From an uncultured Clostridia bacterium (GTDB lineage: Bacteria > Bacillota > Clostridia > Christensenellales > Aristaeellaceae): 64,000 nt of DNA. Where the stretch lies: positions 1 to 64,000 of the forward strand of contig CAKTYE010000005.1 in assembly GCA_934631985.1 (NCBI GenBank), read 5' to 3'. Position 1 is the first letter of the stretch. Every line of letters starts with the position of its first letter. This document shows, piece after piece, positions 34,523 through 43,514 of the stretch. Under the pieces are notes generated by a model, which was not told the origin of the DNA, did not search any database, and saw only the letters and a list, made by a program, of their open reading frames with translations. Both the position numbers and the translations under genes were made by a program.

Positions 34523-35299
34523 ATGCTGAATCAGATGATTCCCCTGCCCGGTCGCAAGGGGGCCTGGCTGGATGCTTATCTGCAAACGAACTGTACGGAA
34601 TTGGAAATGGTACGTTGGAAAACGCGCCCGGCGATGCTGGTGATTCCCGGGGGAGCCTACCGGTTTTTGGCGGAACGGGAGGGCGAACCACTGGCGCTGC
34701 GGTATGCAGCGGCAGGCTTTCAAACCTTTGTGCTGCATTATAGCCTGAAAGCCGGGCTTCAGGAGCCGCTGCTGGATGCGGCGGCGGCGATGCTGCTGAT
34801 TCGGGCGCATGCGCAGGAGTGGCAGATTGCGCCGGAACAGGTGGCGGTGATCGGCAGCAGTGCGGGCGGCAATCTGGCGTTATGGCTGTCGGCCTTCACA
34901 CGTCCGGGTGAAACAGCACTGAACGCATTGACACCCTGCCCGGAGGCTTGCCGTCCCAACGCACAGGTGCTGTGTTACCCTGCGGTGACGGGTGCAGGCT
35001 GTGATCCAACCTTTGTTGCATCGCTGCCGGAGCCGTCGCTTTATGAGCGCTTGGCAGGCATGCCGCCTACCTTCCTGTGGACGACGCAGGACGATCATAT
35101 CGTTCCGGCTGCGGAAACGCTGCTTCTTGGGCAAAAAATGAATGAAGCACAGGTGCCGCTGGAAATGTATATATTTCAAACGGGCGATCATGGGCTGGCA
35201 ACCGCAGATGAGGCAACAGGGCGCGTAGCGACGCATGTGGCGGGGTGGTTGCCCCAAAGCGTTGACTGGCTGTATGCACTGTTTGGCCGAAAGGGATGA
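34523..35299 (+). CDS. Alpha/beta hydrolase, carbohydrate esterase-like
   Basis: This 258-aa hydrolase probably removes acetyl groups from imported sugars. The oxyanion motif PGGAYRFLAEREGEPLAL, nucleophile GSSAGG (Ser about residue 115), acid in TTQDDHIVP and His in TGDHGLAT give a full catalytic set. No signal peptide is visible, so it is cytosolic. It is the fourth gene of the operon. Start puzzle: AGGAGG at 34499-34504 is 18 nt from ATG 34523, but an in-frame ATT at 34511 sits at ideal distance; the ATG is kept here. It ends at a bidirectional terminator. Confidence 0.88.
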   Translation: MLNQMIPLPGRKGAWLDAYLQTNCTELEMVRWKTRPAMLVIPGGAYRFLAEREGEPLALRYAAAGFQTFVLHYSLKAGLQEPLLDAAAAMLLIRAHAQEWQIAPEQVAVIGSSAGGNLALWLSAFTRPGETALNALTPCPEACRPNAQVLCYPAVTGAGCDPTFVASLPEPSLYERLAGMPPTFLWTTQDDHIVPAAETLLLGQKMNEAQVPLEMYIFQTGDHGLATADEATGRVATHVAGWLPQSVDWLYALFGRKG

Positions 35300-35304
35300 C
35301 AGAC

Positions 35305-35334
35305 AAAAAGGCAGGCCTGTGAAGCCTGCCTTTT
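35305..35334. terminator. Bidirectional terminator
   Basis: AAAAAGGCAGGC and GCCTGCCTTTT arms lie between the esterase stop and the convergent regulator stop. Confidence 0.85.
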
Positions 35335-35336
35335 CA

Positions 35337-36308
35337 TCATCCGTTGCTTTTGCGCGTGCTGCCAAGCTGTACCAGAATATCCTGTGGATGGTCACCGAAG
35401 CCACGCCCGAAAAGGTTCATGCCACCCACATTGCGCGCATGCTTGTGTACGCCAATGCGCAGGGTGAAGTAGTCTTGCGCATCCAAGTGCAGGTCGGCGA
35501 TGCTTACACCGGAAAGGGGTGCACCGTCCAGCGTCGTTCCGGCTGCATCCACATTCCACACCTTGAGATGCCCATACTGTGTGCTGCCTAAATCCCACCA
35601 CTCGGGAGTCATCACGCCGCGCCGATCACCGAAATCGCCGGGACAGGTCCAGGTGCCAAGCTCCACGCCGTTGACGCTGACGTAAATGTCGCTGGGCCAG
35701 TCCATGTTGTAATACGCCACCTCGGAGCAGGCTTCAAAGCTGATACGCAGGCTGTCCGGGGTCATGTTGACCAAATCAAGGGTGGAGACGCGGTATTCCA
35801 GATAGCCGTAGCGAAACCAGATGAGCTGTGCGTTCAGCCTCTCCGGAGAATAGAAGGTCTGCGGATAGTTGGTGCGCCCAATTGTTCCGTGCAGATCAAG
35901 CATGCCGCAGTATTCAAAGGGCCGGCAATCCCAATAGCTGCCGATGGGCAGGGCATAGGTATGATAGTTCAGGCTGCGTTCGGGGAGAAGCGTGGGATCG
36001 ACCAGATTGATGCTTACGGCATCAATGAGCTTGTTGCAGACCTTTGCCATGCCGCGGTTGCCGGGGCGCTGCTCGGTAATGATCAGCCCTGCGTCTTCCA
36101 GCACACGAACGTTCAGTGCCGCGGTGGAAGCAGGAATATGCAGCATATCTGCCAGTTCATTGACATTATGCCCACCGTCCAGGCCAATGCGGATGATCTC
36201 CAGCCGCAGCTCGGAAGCCAGCGCCCGGTGAACCTTTGCAGCGCGGGGAATATCGGAAAGGTCAAGCTCCATGACCTTGCTGCGGTAGCTTTCATCCTGA
36301 CGATCCAT
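35337..36308 (-). CDS. ArsR-type regulator with large C-terminal beta domain
   Basis: This 323-aa protein has an N-terminal ArsR-like winged helix (residues 20-85: HRALASELRLEIIRIGLDGG, then NVNELADMLHIPASTAALNV). The C-terminal 210 residues look like a beta-sandwich, with WFRYGYLEYRVSTLDLVNMT and WPSDIYVSVNGVELGTWTCP. That second part resembles carbohydrate-binding folds and could sense a sugar (inference). The start is ATG 36308, with GGAGGAG upstream. It faces the sugar operon and is divergent from the DUF4838 gene. It is the likely local regulator. Confidence 0.8.
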   Translation of the reverse strand: MDRQDESYRSKVMELDLSDIPRAAKVHRALASELRLEIIRIGLDGGHNVNELADMLHIPASTAALNVRVLEDAGLIITEQRPGNRGMAKVCNKLIDAVSINLVDPTLLPERSLNYHTYALPIGSYWDCRPFEYCGMLDLHGTIGRTNYPQTFYSPERLNAQLIWFRYGYLEYRVSTLDLVNMTPDSLRISFEACSEVAYYNMDWPSDIYVSVNGVELGTWTCPGDFGDRRGVMTPEWWDLGSTQYGHLKVWNVDAAGTTLDGAPLSGVSIADLHLDAQDYFTLRIGVHKHARNVGGMNLFGRGFGDHPQDILVQLGSTRKSNG

Positions 36309-36341
36309 AGGTTCTCTCCTCCATAAAAGGCCGTTTTTTGC

Positions 36342-36371
36342 ATTATAACACAGTGGAAGAAAAAGAAGCAA
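36342..36371 (-). promoter_or_regulatory. Promoter of ArsR-type regulator
   Basis: Minus strand: the -35 is TTGCTT, the spacer 18 bp and the -10 TATAAT. Confidence 0.5.
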
Positions 36372-36385
36372 ACAGAAAAGCTGTT

Positions 36386-36437
36386 TGTTCTATCGTGGGA
36401 CAGCCACAAAAGCTACAGCTTTTCCACAATAGGAACA
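36386..36437. promoter_or_regulatory. Inverted repeat between regulator and DUF4838 gene
   Basis: TGTTCTATCGTGG (36386-36398) is inverted as CCACAATAGGAACA (36424-36437) with one mismatch and one gap. It surrounds a second pair, AAAAGCTGT / ACAGCTTTT. It sits in the divergent promoter region, so an operator is likely. Confidence 0.45.
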
Positions 36438-36466
36438 GAATTTCAACAGAAAAAGGAGGACTTAGG

Positions 36467-37429
36467 GTGTTTTCACGCCGAGGTGTAGTCATTCATCCCT
36501 TTGAGCTGTCACAGGCCTGGCTAGATACGGCGCGGCAGCTGGACTTGAACGTGTTGGCACTGCATCCGCCGGGCGGGCCAAGGGCAGCGGAGCATCTACA
36601 GGCTATGCTGGATCAACTGCGGGAGTCGGAGACGCAGGCGCTTTTAGCACAGGCTCGCCGGCAGGGCATGCAGGTGGAATATGAGATGCATGCCCTATCC
36701 TACCTGATGCCGAGAACATTGTTTGCATCTCACCCGGAATGGTTTCGCATGGATGCCCAAGGGGAACGTGTGGCAGATTTCAACCTGTGTGCCAGTTCAC
36801 AGGAAGCATTGGGGTATCTGGCGGATCAGGCGGAAGCATTGGCACGGCTGCTGCCTGCAGAAAGCCATCGCTATTATTTCTGGCTGGATGATGTGACAGC
36901 CGCTCGCTGCCACTGCCCGCAGTGCCGGGAATTGTCGGCATCGGAGCAGCAGCTTCTGTGCGTTAATGCGATGCTGGCAGGTATCCGCCGGGCAGACCCG
37001 CAGGGGATGCTTGCCTACATCGCCTATCTGGATGCAATGGAGCCGCCTCGCCGGGTGAAGCCTGCTTCGGGCGTTTTTCTGGAATATGCGCCCATTAAGC
37101 GCAGGCTGGATCGTCCATTGGCAGACTCAGATTGCGCAGAGAATGCTCGAGAGTTTGCACCGCTGCCGGAACTGCTGGCATGCTTCGGCGCGACGCATGC
37201 GCAGGCATTGGACTATTGGCTGGACAATTCGCTGCTTTCCGGCTGGCAGTATCCTCCGAAGCCTTTTCGGCTGAACGGCGAGGTCGTTCGCGCGGATACG
37301 GAAGCCTATCATGCGCTGGGCATTGATTCCGTGACGTGCTTTGCATGCTATCTTGGCCCTGATTATGTGGCGTTGCATGGTACGCCGGATCTGCGAGCTT
37401 ATGGCAATGCCCTTCACGGATCAGCTTAA
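36467..37429 (+). CDS. DUF4838-containing protein
   Basis: This 320-aa protein matches the DUF4838 family, glycoside-hydrolase-like proteins of unknown activity found in glycan-use loci. The defining piece is WLDDVTAARCHCPQCRELSA, followed by YIAYLDAMEPPRRVKPASGV. The Cys pair CHCPQC may bind a metal or form a disulphide. No signal peptide is visible. The start is GTG 36467, with AAGGAGG 7 nt upstream; the frame continues upstream without a ribosome site. It is a single-gene unit divergent from the ArsR-type regulator. Confidence 0.75.
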   Translation: MFSRRGVVIHPFELSQAWLDTARQLDLNVLALHPPGGPRAAEHLQAMLDQLRESETQALLAQARRQGMQVEYEMHALSYLMPRTLFASHPEWFRMDAQGERVADFNLCASSQEALGYLADQAEALARLLPAESHRYYFWLDDVTAARCHCPQCRELSASEQQLLCVNAMLAGIRRADPQGMLAYIAYLDAMEPPRRVKPASGVFLEYAPIKRRLDRPLADSDCAENAREFAPLPELLACFGATHAQALDYWLDNSLLSGWQYPPKPFRLNGEVVRADTEAYHALGIDSVTCFACYLGPDYVALHGTPDLRAYGNALHGSA

Positions 37430-37441
37430 GCAATTATAAAA

Positions 37442-37485
37442 AAGCAGGAGAGCATCGCACCAACACACACGCTGCTCTCCTGCTT
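37442..37485. terminator. Bidirectional terminator
   Basis: AAGCAGGAGAGCA and TGCTCTCCTGCTT form a 13-bp stem between the convergent DUF4838 and GH38 genes. Confidence 0.85.
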
Positions 37486-37509
37486 CATCATTTATCTTTT
37501 CTTATTCCC

Positions 37510-40500
37510 TTACAGCTTAACCCGCAGCGTCAGCACCTGGAACGCGCCTGCATGCAGGGCAGCATCCGGGGGCAGCACATCTCCCTGGGGCTGCTCCAGC
37601 AGGTTGCAAAGCTGATACCCCTTCACCGGCAGGCTGGAGGTCAGACGGAAGGTGGTGTCTGCACGCTTGCTTTCGTACAGGCGCAGCACCAGATCGCCGC
37701 TGCCGTCCTCGGCAGGCTTCAGCGTGTCAAGGATGATATTGGGCGCATCCACGCGGAAGGCGCTGAACTGTGCGGCGCGGCCCGGTATCACGGCAACGGA
37801 CTCGTTGAAGTCCAGGCCCTGCTGTACCACCGGTGCATCGGCGAACGCCCCCTCCCAGGCGGTGAAGCCGTAGCGGAAGTGATGCTCGCCCTGATCGGAT
37901 ACCATGTCCGGGGAGGTCGCTGCGCGCAGCAGTGTCAGTTCAATGCTGTTCTCCCAGACACCCACGCCGTACTTGCAGTCGTTCAGCACTGCACAGCCGT
38001 GGCTGTTGTCACACAGCGCCGTGTAGCGATGGTTGCATACCTCAAAGCGCTGCTGATCGCAGACGCGGCTGCGATGGGTGGGGCGCTCCACATAGCCGAA
38101 CTGAATCTCATGCAGCGCGTTTTCTGCGCGAACGTCCACCGGGAAGGCCGTTTTCAGCAGGCGGTGCGTTTCGTGCCAATCCACCGTGGTGTCGAAGGTC
38201 ACAACAGGGCTGCCCACCTGTACGGAGATCGTCTGCTGAAGGGTGGAGCTGCCGATGGTACCGTGCCAGGTGACGGAAGCCGTCAGACCCTCTGCACAGG
38301 CAACGGTCAGGTTGTCCACCACGGGGGTGAAGCTCTCCTGCTCACGATAGTTGCTGTCAATGTCCCAGGCATCGAAAAGACGGGGCGTGTCCTTATACAT
38401 GCGCAGCTGATTCATGGGCTGAGCGGCCATCTCACGGCCTTTCAGCGTATAGGAAATGATCTGTCCTGCCGCGTTCAGCTTCACACGCACCAGGTCGGAT
38501 GCAAGCTCTGCGCCCTCCGCCGTTTTGACGGCGGTGGCAAGCACCGCAGGCTTTGCGCCCGCACCCTTTTGCAGGGACACCATGCCAAAGGCAGGGACCG
38601 TTACCAGCGCTTTGCCCTGCGCAGCGGGAACAGAAACGCCCTCCGTGGTCTGCACCGCATCGCCGCAGGCCTCGGGCAGGTCGATGACCACGGTGCGGTC
38701 AAAGCCAAGGGAGTTCATCACGGTCACGCCGTCCCCGGGGGAGACCAGCGCCTTGCAGGCGGCTTCGGTCAGGGCGTGCGCCTCCTGCTGCAGGGCATGA
38801 TGTGCCGCGTTGGCCTCCGCATAGACCCGTCCAATGGACGAGCCGGGCAGAATGTCATGGAACTGATGCAGCAGCAGCACCTTCCACAGGCGCTCTGCGG
38901 CCTCGACGGGATAGGCTGCGCCGCGCAGGGAGGCCAGCGCCGCCCACAGCTCCAGATCATGCAAGGCGAACTCGCTGCGGCGGTTGTTTCGCTTGATGGC
39001 GGCCTGCGTGGTGTAGGTGCCGCGATGAGCGGTGAAATACAGCTCGCCGTCCCAGGTATTCACAGGGCCGCCGCGGCGCTCCATGTCCTCAAAGAAATCT
39101 AGCGGAGAGGCCATTTTCACCCGGGGCATGCCCTCCAGATCCTTTTCACGCTCGGCAAATTCCACAAAGTCCCGGCAGGGGCCGCCGCCGCCGTCACCAT
39201 ATCCGAAGGGGATCAGAAAATCGCCCAGATGCCGCTTCTGCACCCGGCTGCGCCATGCGCCGCACAGCTCCTTGGGATCGGTGCGATAGGTATAGCTGGT
39301 GGGCAGGAAGGAGGTGACGGCGCTGCCGTCCAGCCCCTTCCAGGTGAAGTAATGATAGGGGAAGGTGTCGCCCTCGTTGTAGCTCCAGAAAATTTTCTGG
39401 GTCACCAGATAATCCACGCCGCAGCCCTTTAACAGCTGGGGCAGCACCGCGGAATAGCCGAAGGTGTCCGGCAGCCACAAAATGCGGCTGTCCACACCGA
39501 ACTGCTCCCGGTAATATTTCTTGCCGTACAGCAGCTGACGTACCAGCGCCTCGCCGGAGGGCATGTTGGTGTCCGGCTCCACATACATCGCGCCCTCGGC
39601 GATCCAGCGGCCCTCCTGGGCGGCTTTTTTGATGCGCTGGAACAGGCGGGGATAATATTTTGCGCACATTTCATAAGAGGCGGGCTGGCTTTGCAGATAG
39701 CGGTAATCGGGATAGCGCTCCAGCAGGCGAAGCTGCGCGGCAAAGGTGCGGGCCGTCTTGCGATGGGTCTCCGCCATGGGCCACAGCCAGGCCAGGTCGA
39801 GATGCGCGTTGCCCACGGCCCACATTGTCGGGGCAGTGGAGCCGTTATGCGCCTCCATCAGCGGACGAAGCGCTTCACGTGCCTTGCGGTAATCCGCATC
39901 GCGGCCTGCGGCGGGCTGCTCGAAATCCACCAGACGGGTGTACAGCTCCAGTCCATCGGCGATTTTTGCGGCGCGCAGGGAATCCTGCGGCACCTCGTCC
40001 AGCAGCATGCGCAAGGTGCTGACGTCCAGCCAAAGCTGATAAGCGTCCTCATTCCACACGCCGAAGGTACTGTGGCCTACCGTGGCGCGGCGGCCCTCCT
40101 CCTTCGGGTCGGTGAAGTCCCCGGGCAGCACCGGGCCGGTGGCGCAGCCGCCGTTGCCAGGAAAATAATGGCCCGCGTAGACCTCAAACAGCAGCTCGTA
40201 CTTCGTGCCGGGGACGGCAGCTTCCGTCAGCACATTGTCGGAAATATAATGATGGGGAACATTGACCCACTCAGCACGACGGGTGCCGAAGGCTTCCCCG
40301 TTGACAAACAGCGTAGCCTCGCCGCCCATGTCCAGCGACAGCACTACGGGCAGGCCGCGGGCCTCCTCGGGGATGACCACCGTACTGCGTACCCACATAT
40401 ATTCCCAGGTGTGGCCCCAGGCGGTGCCGACGGGAACGGGCCGGAAGTCGCCGTGCAGCGCTTCCTCCGGGGAAAGATGCTCCATGGTGCAGAAGCCGGT

Positions 40501-40596
40501 CAGGGAAACGTCGCCCAAGGGACGGTACAGGTCCTTTGCCAGGGTCTCCTGCCACAGGTCTACCCGGGTGTTGTACTCGGAGTGTATCAGTGCCAT
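37510..40596 (-). CDS. Glycoside hydrolase family 38 alpha-mannosidase
   Basis: This 1028-aa retaining alpha-mannosidase has a zinc-dependent active site. The GH38 core begins near residue 250 with WAVGNAHLDLAWLWPMAETH (His and Asp zinc ligands). The nucleophile is Asp in SRILWLPDTFGYSAVLP (about residue 360), and LLHQFHDILPGSSIGRVYAE is the conserved middle-domain motif with another zinc His. An N-terminal jelly-roll-like domain (residues 1-200) and C-terminal beta domains are present. No signal peptide is seen, so it probably trims imported mannosides in the cytosol. It is a single-gene unit. Confidence 0.95.
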   Translation of the reverse strand: MALIHSEYNTRVDLWQETLAKDLYRPLGDVSLTGFCTMEHLSPEEALHGDFRPVPVGTAWGHTWEYMWVRSTVVIPEEARGLPVVLSLDMGGEATLFVNGEAFGTRRAEWVNVPHHYISDNVLTEAAVPGTKYELLFEVYAGHYFPGNGGCATGPVLPGDFTDPKEEGRRATVGHSTFGVWNEDAYQLWLDVSTLRMLLDEVPQDSLRAAKIADGLELYTRLVDFEQPAAGRDADYRKAREALRPLMEAHNGSTAPTMWAVGNAHLDLAWLWPMAETHRKTARTFAAQLRLLERYPDYRYLQSQPASYEMCAKYYPRLFQRIKKAAQEGRWIAEGAMYVEPDTNMPSGEALVRQLLYGKKYYREQFGVDSRILWLPDTFGYSAVLPQLLKGCGVDYLVTQKIFWSYNEGDTFPYHYFTWKGLDGSAVTSFLPTSYTYRTDPKELCGAWRSRVQKRHLGDFLIPFGYGDGGGGPCRDFVEFAEREKDLEGMPRVKMASPLDFFEDMERRGGPVNTWDGELYFTAHRGTYTTQAAIKRNNRRSEFALHDLELWAALASLRGAAYPVEAAERLWKVLLLHQFHDILPGSSIGRVYAEANAAHHALQQEAHALTEAACKALVSPGDGVTVMNSLGFDRTVVIDLPEACGDAVQTTEGVSVPAAQGKALVTVPAFGMVSLQKGAGAKPAVLATAVKTAEGAELASDLVRVKLNAAGQIISYTLKGREMAAQPMNQLRMYKDTPRLFDAWDIDSNYREQESFTPVVDNLTVACAEGLTASVTWHGTIGSSTLQQTISVQVGSPVVTFDTTVDWHETHRLLKTAFPVDVRAENALHEIQFGYVERPTHRSRVCDQQRFEVCNHRYTALCDNSHGCAVLNDCKYGVGVWENSIELTLLRAATSPDMVSDQGEHHFRYGFTAWEGAFADAPVVQQGLDFNESVAVIPGRAAQFSAFRVDAPNIILDTLKPAEDGSGDLVLRLYESKRADTTFRLTSSLPVKGYQLCNLLEQPQGDVLPPDAALHAGAFQVLTLRVKL

Positions 40597-40704
40597 AAGG
40601 GAATCCTCGCTTTCTGACGTATCATCATATAGGCATGCCTATTGGAAGACGAATAAAGAAAGGGAGAAAGCATCTGGGATGCGGCAGCAGAAGCCGTTGT
40701 CTGC

Positions 40705-41448
40705 TTACAGCCGCAGGGCGGCCAGGATGTCTCGCGCCAGCACCTCCCTCACCTGGGGCCAGCGGCCTGCGTAGTGCCGTGCTAGCGCCTCGTTGGGCAG
40801 GGAGAGCATCAGGTTCAGGGTAGGGCTTTCCAGGCTGTCCGTCAGGGAAAGCATCCAGTCCGCATCGCCGATCTGCTGAAGCATGGCGGTGGCGGGCAGG
40901 CCGGGGAGCTGCTCATCGGGAGCGTACTCTGCGCCAAGGGCCTGGGTCACGGTGGAATAGACCTGCTGGGCGGCTTCCCGCCAGCGCTCCCGCAGCTTGC
41001 CCTCGGTGATGTGGCTGGTGACCGTCAGGGAAAGATCCAGCAGGGCGCTGCTGCCCTCCAGCATGCGCAGCCGCAGGCACTGCCGGTCGCCCTTCATGGG
41101 GAAGGCGTCGGCCTGGTTCTGCTGCTCGGCACGGAAGCGGGGCTTCCAGCGGCGGGCAGCCTGCTCAATGGCCTCCCGGCGACTTGCGGGAATGCGGGAA
41201 TCAAAATTATCCAGCGTGTATTGCCCCTGCTCGGTCAGCTTATACAGGCTGCCCAGCGTTTGATGGGTCAGGCAGACCTGGCCTGTTTCCTCCAGCTCGC
41301 AAAGATTCAATTGCAGCACAAAGTAGTTCATGAAATCTTCTTCCACCATAAAGCGCAGCAGTTGCAATTGCGTCACGCCGCCCAGCCGCGACAGCGACAG
41401 CAGGATCAGCAGCTTCTGCTCGCCCTGGGAAACCATCTTTCGTTCCAT
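40705..41448 (-). CDS. DUF4364 family protein
   Basis: This 247-aa protein is a clostridial DUF4364 member. The N-terminus is a winged-helix-like region: LLILLSLSRLGGVTQLQLLR, then EDFMNYFVLQLNLCELEETG. It is followed by GQYTLDNFDSRIPASRREAI, the family hallmark. The rest is an alpha/beta part of unknown role. It may be a transcription factor. GAGGAG precedes the ATG. It lies downstream of an HPr-like gene but a terminator at 41479-41510 separates them. Confidence 0.85.
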   Translation of the reverse strand: MERKMVSQGEQKLLILLSLSRLGGVTQLQLLRFMVEEDFMNYFVLQLNLCELEETGQVCLTHQTLGSLYKLTEQGQYTLDNFDSRIPASRREAIEQAARRWKPRFRAEQQNQADAFPMKGDRQCLRLRMLEGSSALLDLSLTVTSHITEGKLRERWREAAQQVYSTVTQALGAEYAPDEQLPGLPATAMLQQIGDADWMLSLTDSLESPTLNLMLSLPNEALARHYAGRWPQVREVLARDILAALRL

Positions 41449-41478
41449 GAGCCGCTCCTCTTTTCCGATGGTTCAGCA

Positions 41479-41510
41479 AAGCCCCTCAAACAACGCGGTT
41501 TGAGGGGCTT
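41479..41510 (-). terminator. Terminator of HPr-like gene
   Basis: AAGCCCCTCAAA and TTTGAGGGGCTT form a 12-bp perfect stem. Confidence 0.8.
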
Positions 41511-41636
41511 GCTATGCTTGCTTCATTAGCAGGAACAAAACAGAAGGGAACCGTCCGCACCGCATGACGCGCCGCAAATGCTTTACTCCCCCTGCTCCCT
41601 GCCTGTCCTTGTCAAGAGCCCAGACGATGGCGAAGC

Positions 41637-41864
41637 TTACGCCATGAAGGGCTTAATGTCGTTCAACAGGTCTTCGCAATCGTCGCTGTAGACCTCCAGG
41701 GTAATCGGCTTGCTCAGATCCAGGCTGAAGATACCCAGGATGGACTTGGCGTCCACCACATGACGGCCCGCGCGCAGATCCATGTCATAGGGATAACGGT
41801 TTACCATGTTGACGAAGGTCTTGACGTTTTCAGCCAAGCTCAGCTTGATATTGATGGACTTCAT
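41637..41864 (-). CDS. HPr-like protein lacking the active-site His
   Basis: This 75-aa protein has the HPr fold of PTS phosphocarriers: KSINIKLSLAENVKTFVNMV, then VDAKSILGIFSLDLSKPITL with the conserved KSIxG(I)xSL helix. The strand-2/helix-1 loop that should hold the phosphorylated His (G-x-H-A-R-P) reads NVKTFVNMVNRYP and has none. The Ser46 regulatory position is retained as the S of AKSILGI. It is probably a regulatory or structural paralogue rather than a phosphotransfer protein. The start is ATG 41864; GGGGG lies upstream. Confidence 0.82.
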   Translation of the reverse strand: MKSINIKLSLAENVKTFVNMVNRYPYDMDLRAGRHVVDAKSILGIFSLDLSKPITLEVYSDDCEDLLNDIKPFMA

Positions 41865-41900
41865 TTCAGAAAGCACCCCCTAGTATTTTGGTACGGTGAC

Positions 41901-41929
41901 AGTATACGCTAAAGCCGCCCAAAAATCAA
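41901..41929 (-). promoter_or_regulatory. Promoter of HPr-like gene
   Basis: Minus strand: the -35 is TTGATT, the spacer 17 bp and the -10 TATACT. Between this and the promoter at 42187 nothing else was recognised. Confidence 0.7.
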
Positions 41930-42186
41930 GGGAGTTCTTTCTAACGCACAAAAAAAACTTTCTGTAAAGTCCTCGTTTTCCTGACAATTGCACCAAATGC
42001 CAAAAATCCTGCGTTTTTCCTGTGCGGGCCGCAAGTCGTTGCCCTGCCTTGCGTTGCGGCGGACGCAGTCCGCAGAAGAATCCCCGCGCGCATACAGGCG
42101 CAAGTGTTACATATGTGAACAGAAAATGAAGGCGCGGACGGCCTGCTTTTTTGTCCGTCATACTTGTATCAATTTTCGCAGAAAGA

Positions 42187-42216
42187 TTGACTTGCCTTTC
42201 CATCTACTGGTATAAT
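42187..42216 (+). promoter_or_regulatory. Promoter of DUF3048 gene
   Basis: The -35 is TTGACT (42187-42192), the spacer 18 bp and the -10 TATAAT (42211-42216). Confidence 0.75.
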
Positions 42217-42324
42217 ATAGCCGTTACGTTTTGCGGAAGGCTGATCCGCAAGGCGTCTCCAAGGCAAACTGAAAAACGCAGATGAAAAGCAATCGTCAAC
42301 TCACGCAAGGAGGAGAAAAGGATC

Positions 42325-43434
42325 ATGAAAAAAGCTCTGCGCATGCTGCTGGCACTGGCGCTGGTGCTGTGCCTGGTGCCTACCGTCCTGGCGGACACGA
42401 CCATCGACGGCTATGCCAAGCGGAAGATCAAGCTGAAAAAGGTCAGCGACAATGAAGTGATCGAGGGCATCAGCCCCACTACCGGCCTGACGCTGGCGGA
42501 TATGGAGCAGCCCGAGGGCTTCACGGGCCTGGCGATTACGGGCCGTTACCTGCCCATGCTGGTGCAGATCGACAACTACGACGGCGGTGTGGGCGATTAC
42601 GCTCCCTGGGGCGCGACCTATGCCGACATCATTTATGAGACCCCCCTGCACAAGAGCGGCTTCACCCGTCTGTCCTTCCTGTATTCCGACCTGATTCCCG
42701 ACAGCGCGGGTCCCGTGCGTTCTGCGCGTGTGGGTCATGCCGAGTTGCGTGAGGAGTGGGACGCGGGCTTCCTGTTCTACGGCATGCAGAAGTATGCCAA
42801 GGCGAACGTGGACGATGTGTTCAAGAAAAACAAGACCAGCAAGAAGGGCGTGCTGTTCAGCGGCATGGTCAGCGCCGGCAAGCCCTGGAAGCAGTACTAC
42901 ACCCGCCGCAGCGGCGTGAAGGGTCCCCACAACGTGGACGCGAACGTCGCCGCCATGTCCGAGTTGGTGCCTGTGGAGCATGTGGCGCCCAACCACGCCT
43001 TCAAGTTTACTGACGAGCTGCCTACCACCGGCGAGGTCGCCGAGGAGATCACCCTGGACTGGGGCGCGGTGAAGTACAATTCCCGCTTCACCTATGACGC
43101 GGACAGCAACCTCTACTATCGCTACATGCTGATGAAGGGCGATGAGGAAGTCGCCTATGAGGATCGCGACACGCAGGAGCATCTGGCGTTCTCCAACCTG
43201 ATCGTGCAGCACACCAAGGTGAAGTGGGTGCGCTCCGATGCGCCCCTGACCACCCACATCGGCGAGGGCAACGCGGACATCTTTGTCGGCGGACGCTACA
43301 TCGCGGGCTACTGGAAGCGTGACGGGAACAACCGCACCGTCTTCTATGACGATCAGGGCCAGGAGATCGAGCTGCAGCGCGGCAAGACCTTCATCAGCAT
43401 CGTTCCGGAAACGACTACGGTTTCCTATAAGTAA
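42325..43434 (+). CDS. Secreted DUF3048 protein (YerB-like)
   Basis: This 369-aa exported protein has a signal peptide (ALRMLLALALVLCLVPTVLA then DTT). The DUF3048 hallmarks are ARVGHAELREEWDAGF after the invariant GPVRSAR, and DIIYETPLHKSGFTRL. A C-terminal DUF3048_C part ends with GKTFISIVPE. There is no lipobox Cys, unlike B. subtilis YerB. The function is unknown; it is presumed to act in the cell envelope. AAGGAGG lies upstream, and the gene has its own promoter and terminator. Confidence 0.9.
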   Translation: MKKALRMLLALALVLCLVPTVLADTTIDGYAKRKIKLKKVSDNEVIEGISPTTGLTLADMEQPEGFTGLAITGRYLPMLVQIDNYDGGVGDYAPWGATYADIIYETPLHKSGFTRLSFLYSDLIPDSAGPVRSARVGHAELREEWDAGFLFYGMQKYAKANVDDVFKKNKTSKKGVLFSGMVSAGKPWKQYYTRRSGVKGPHNVDANVAAMSELVPVEHVAPNHAFKFTDELPTTGEVAEEITLDWGAVKYNSRFTYDADSNLYYRYMLMKGDEEVAYEDRDTQEHLAFSNLIVQHTKVKWVRSDAPLTTHIGEGNADIFVGGRYIAGYWKRDGNNRTVFYDDQGQEIELQRGKTFISIVPETTTVSYK

Positions 43435-43462
43435 TGGGATCCATTCTGAAGTAATGCAGAGG

Positions 43463-43498
43463 AGCGGCTGTCAGGCGTGAGCCTGACAGCCGCTTTTG
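43463..43498 (+). terminator. Terminator of DUF3048 gene
   Basis: The AGCGGCTGTCAGGC-gtga-GCCTGACAGCCGCT stem is followed by TTTT. Confidence 0.9.
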
Positions 43499-43514
43499 CG
43501 GTGATGGAAGAAAT

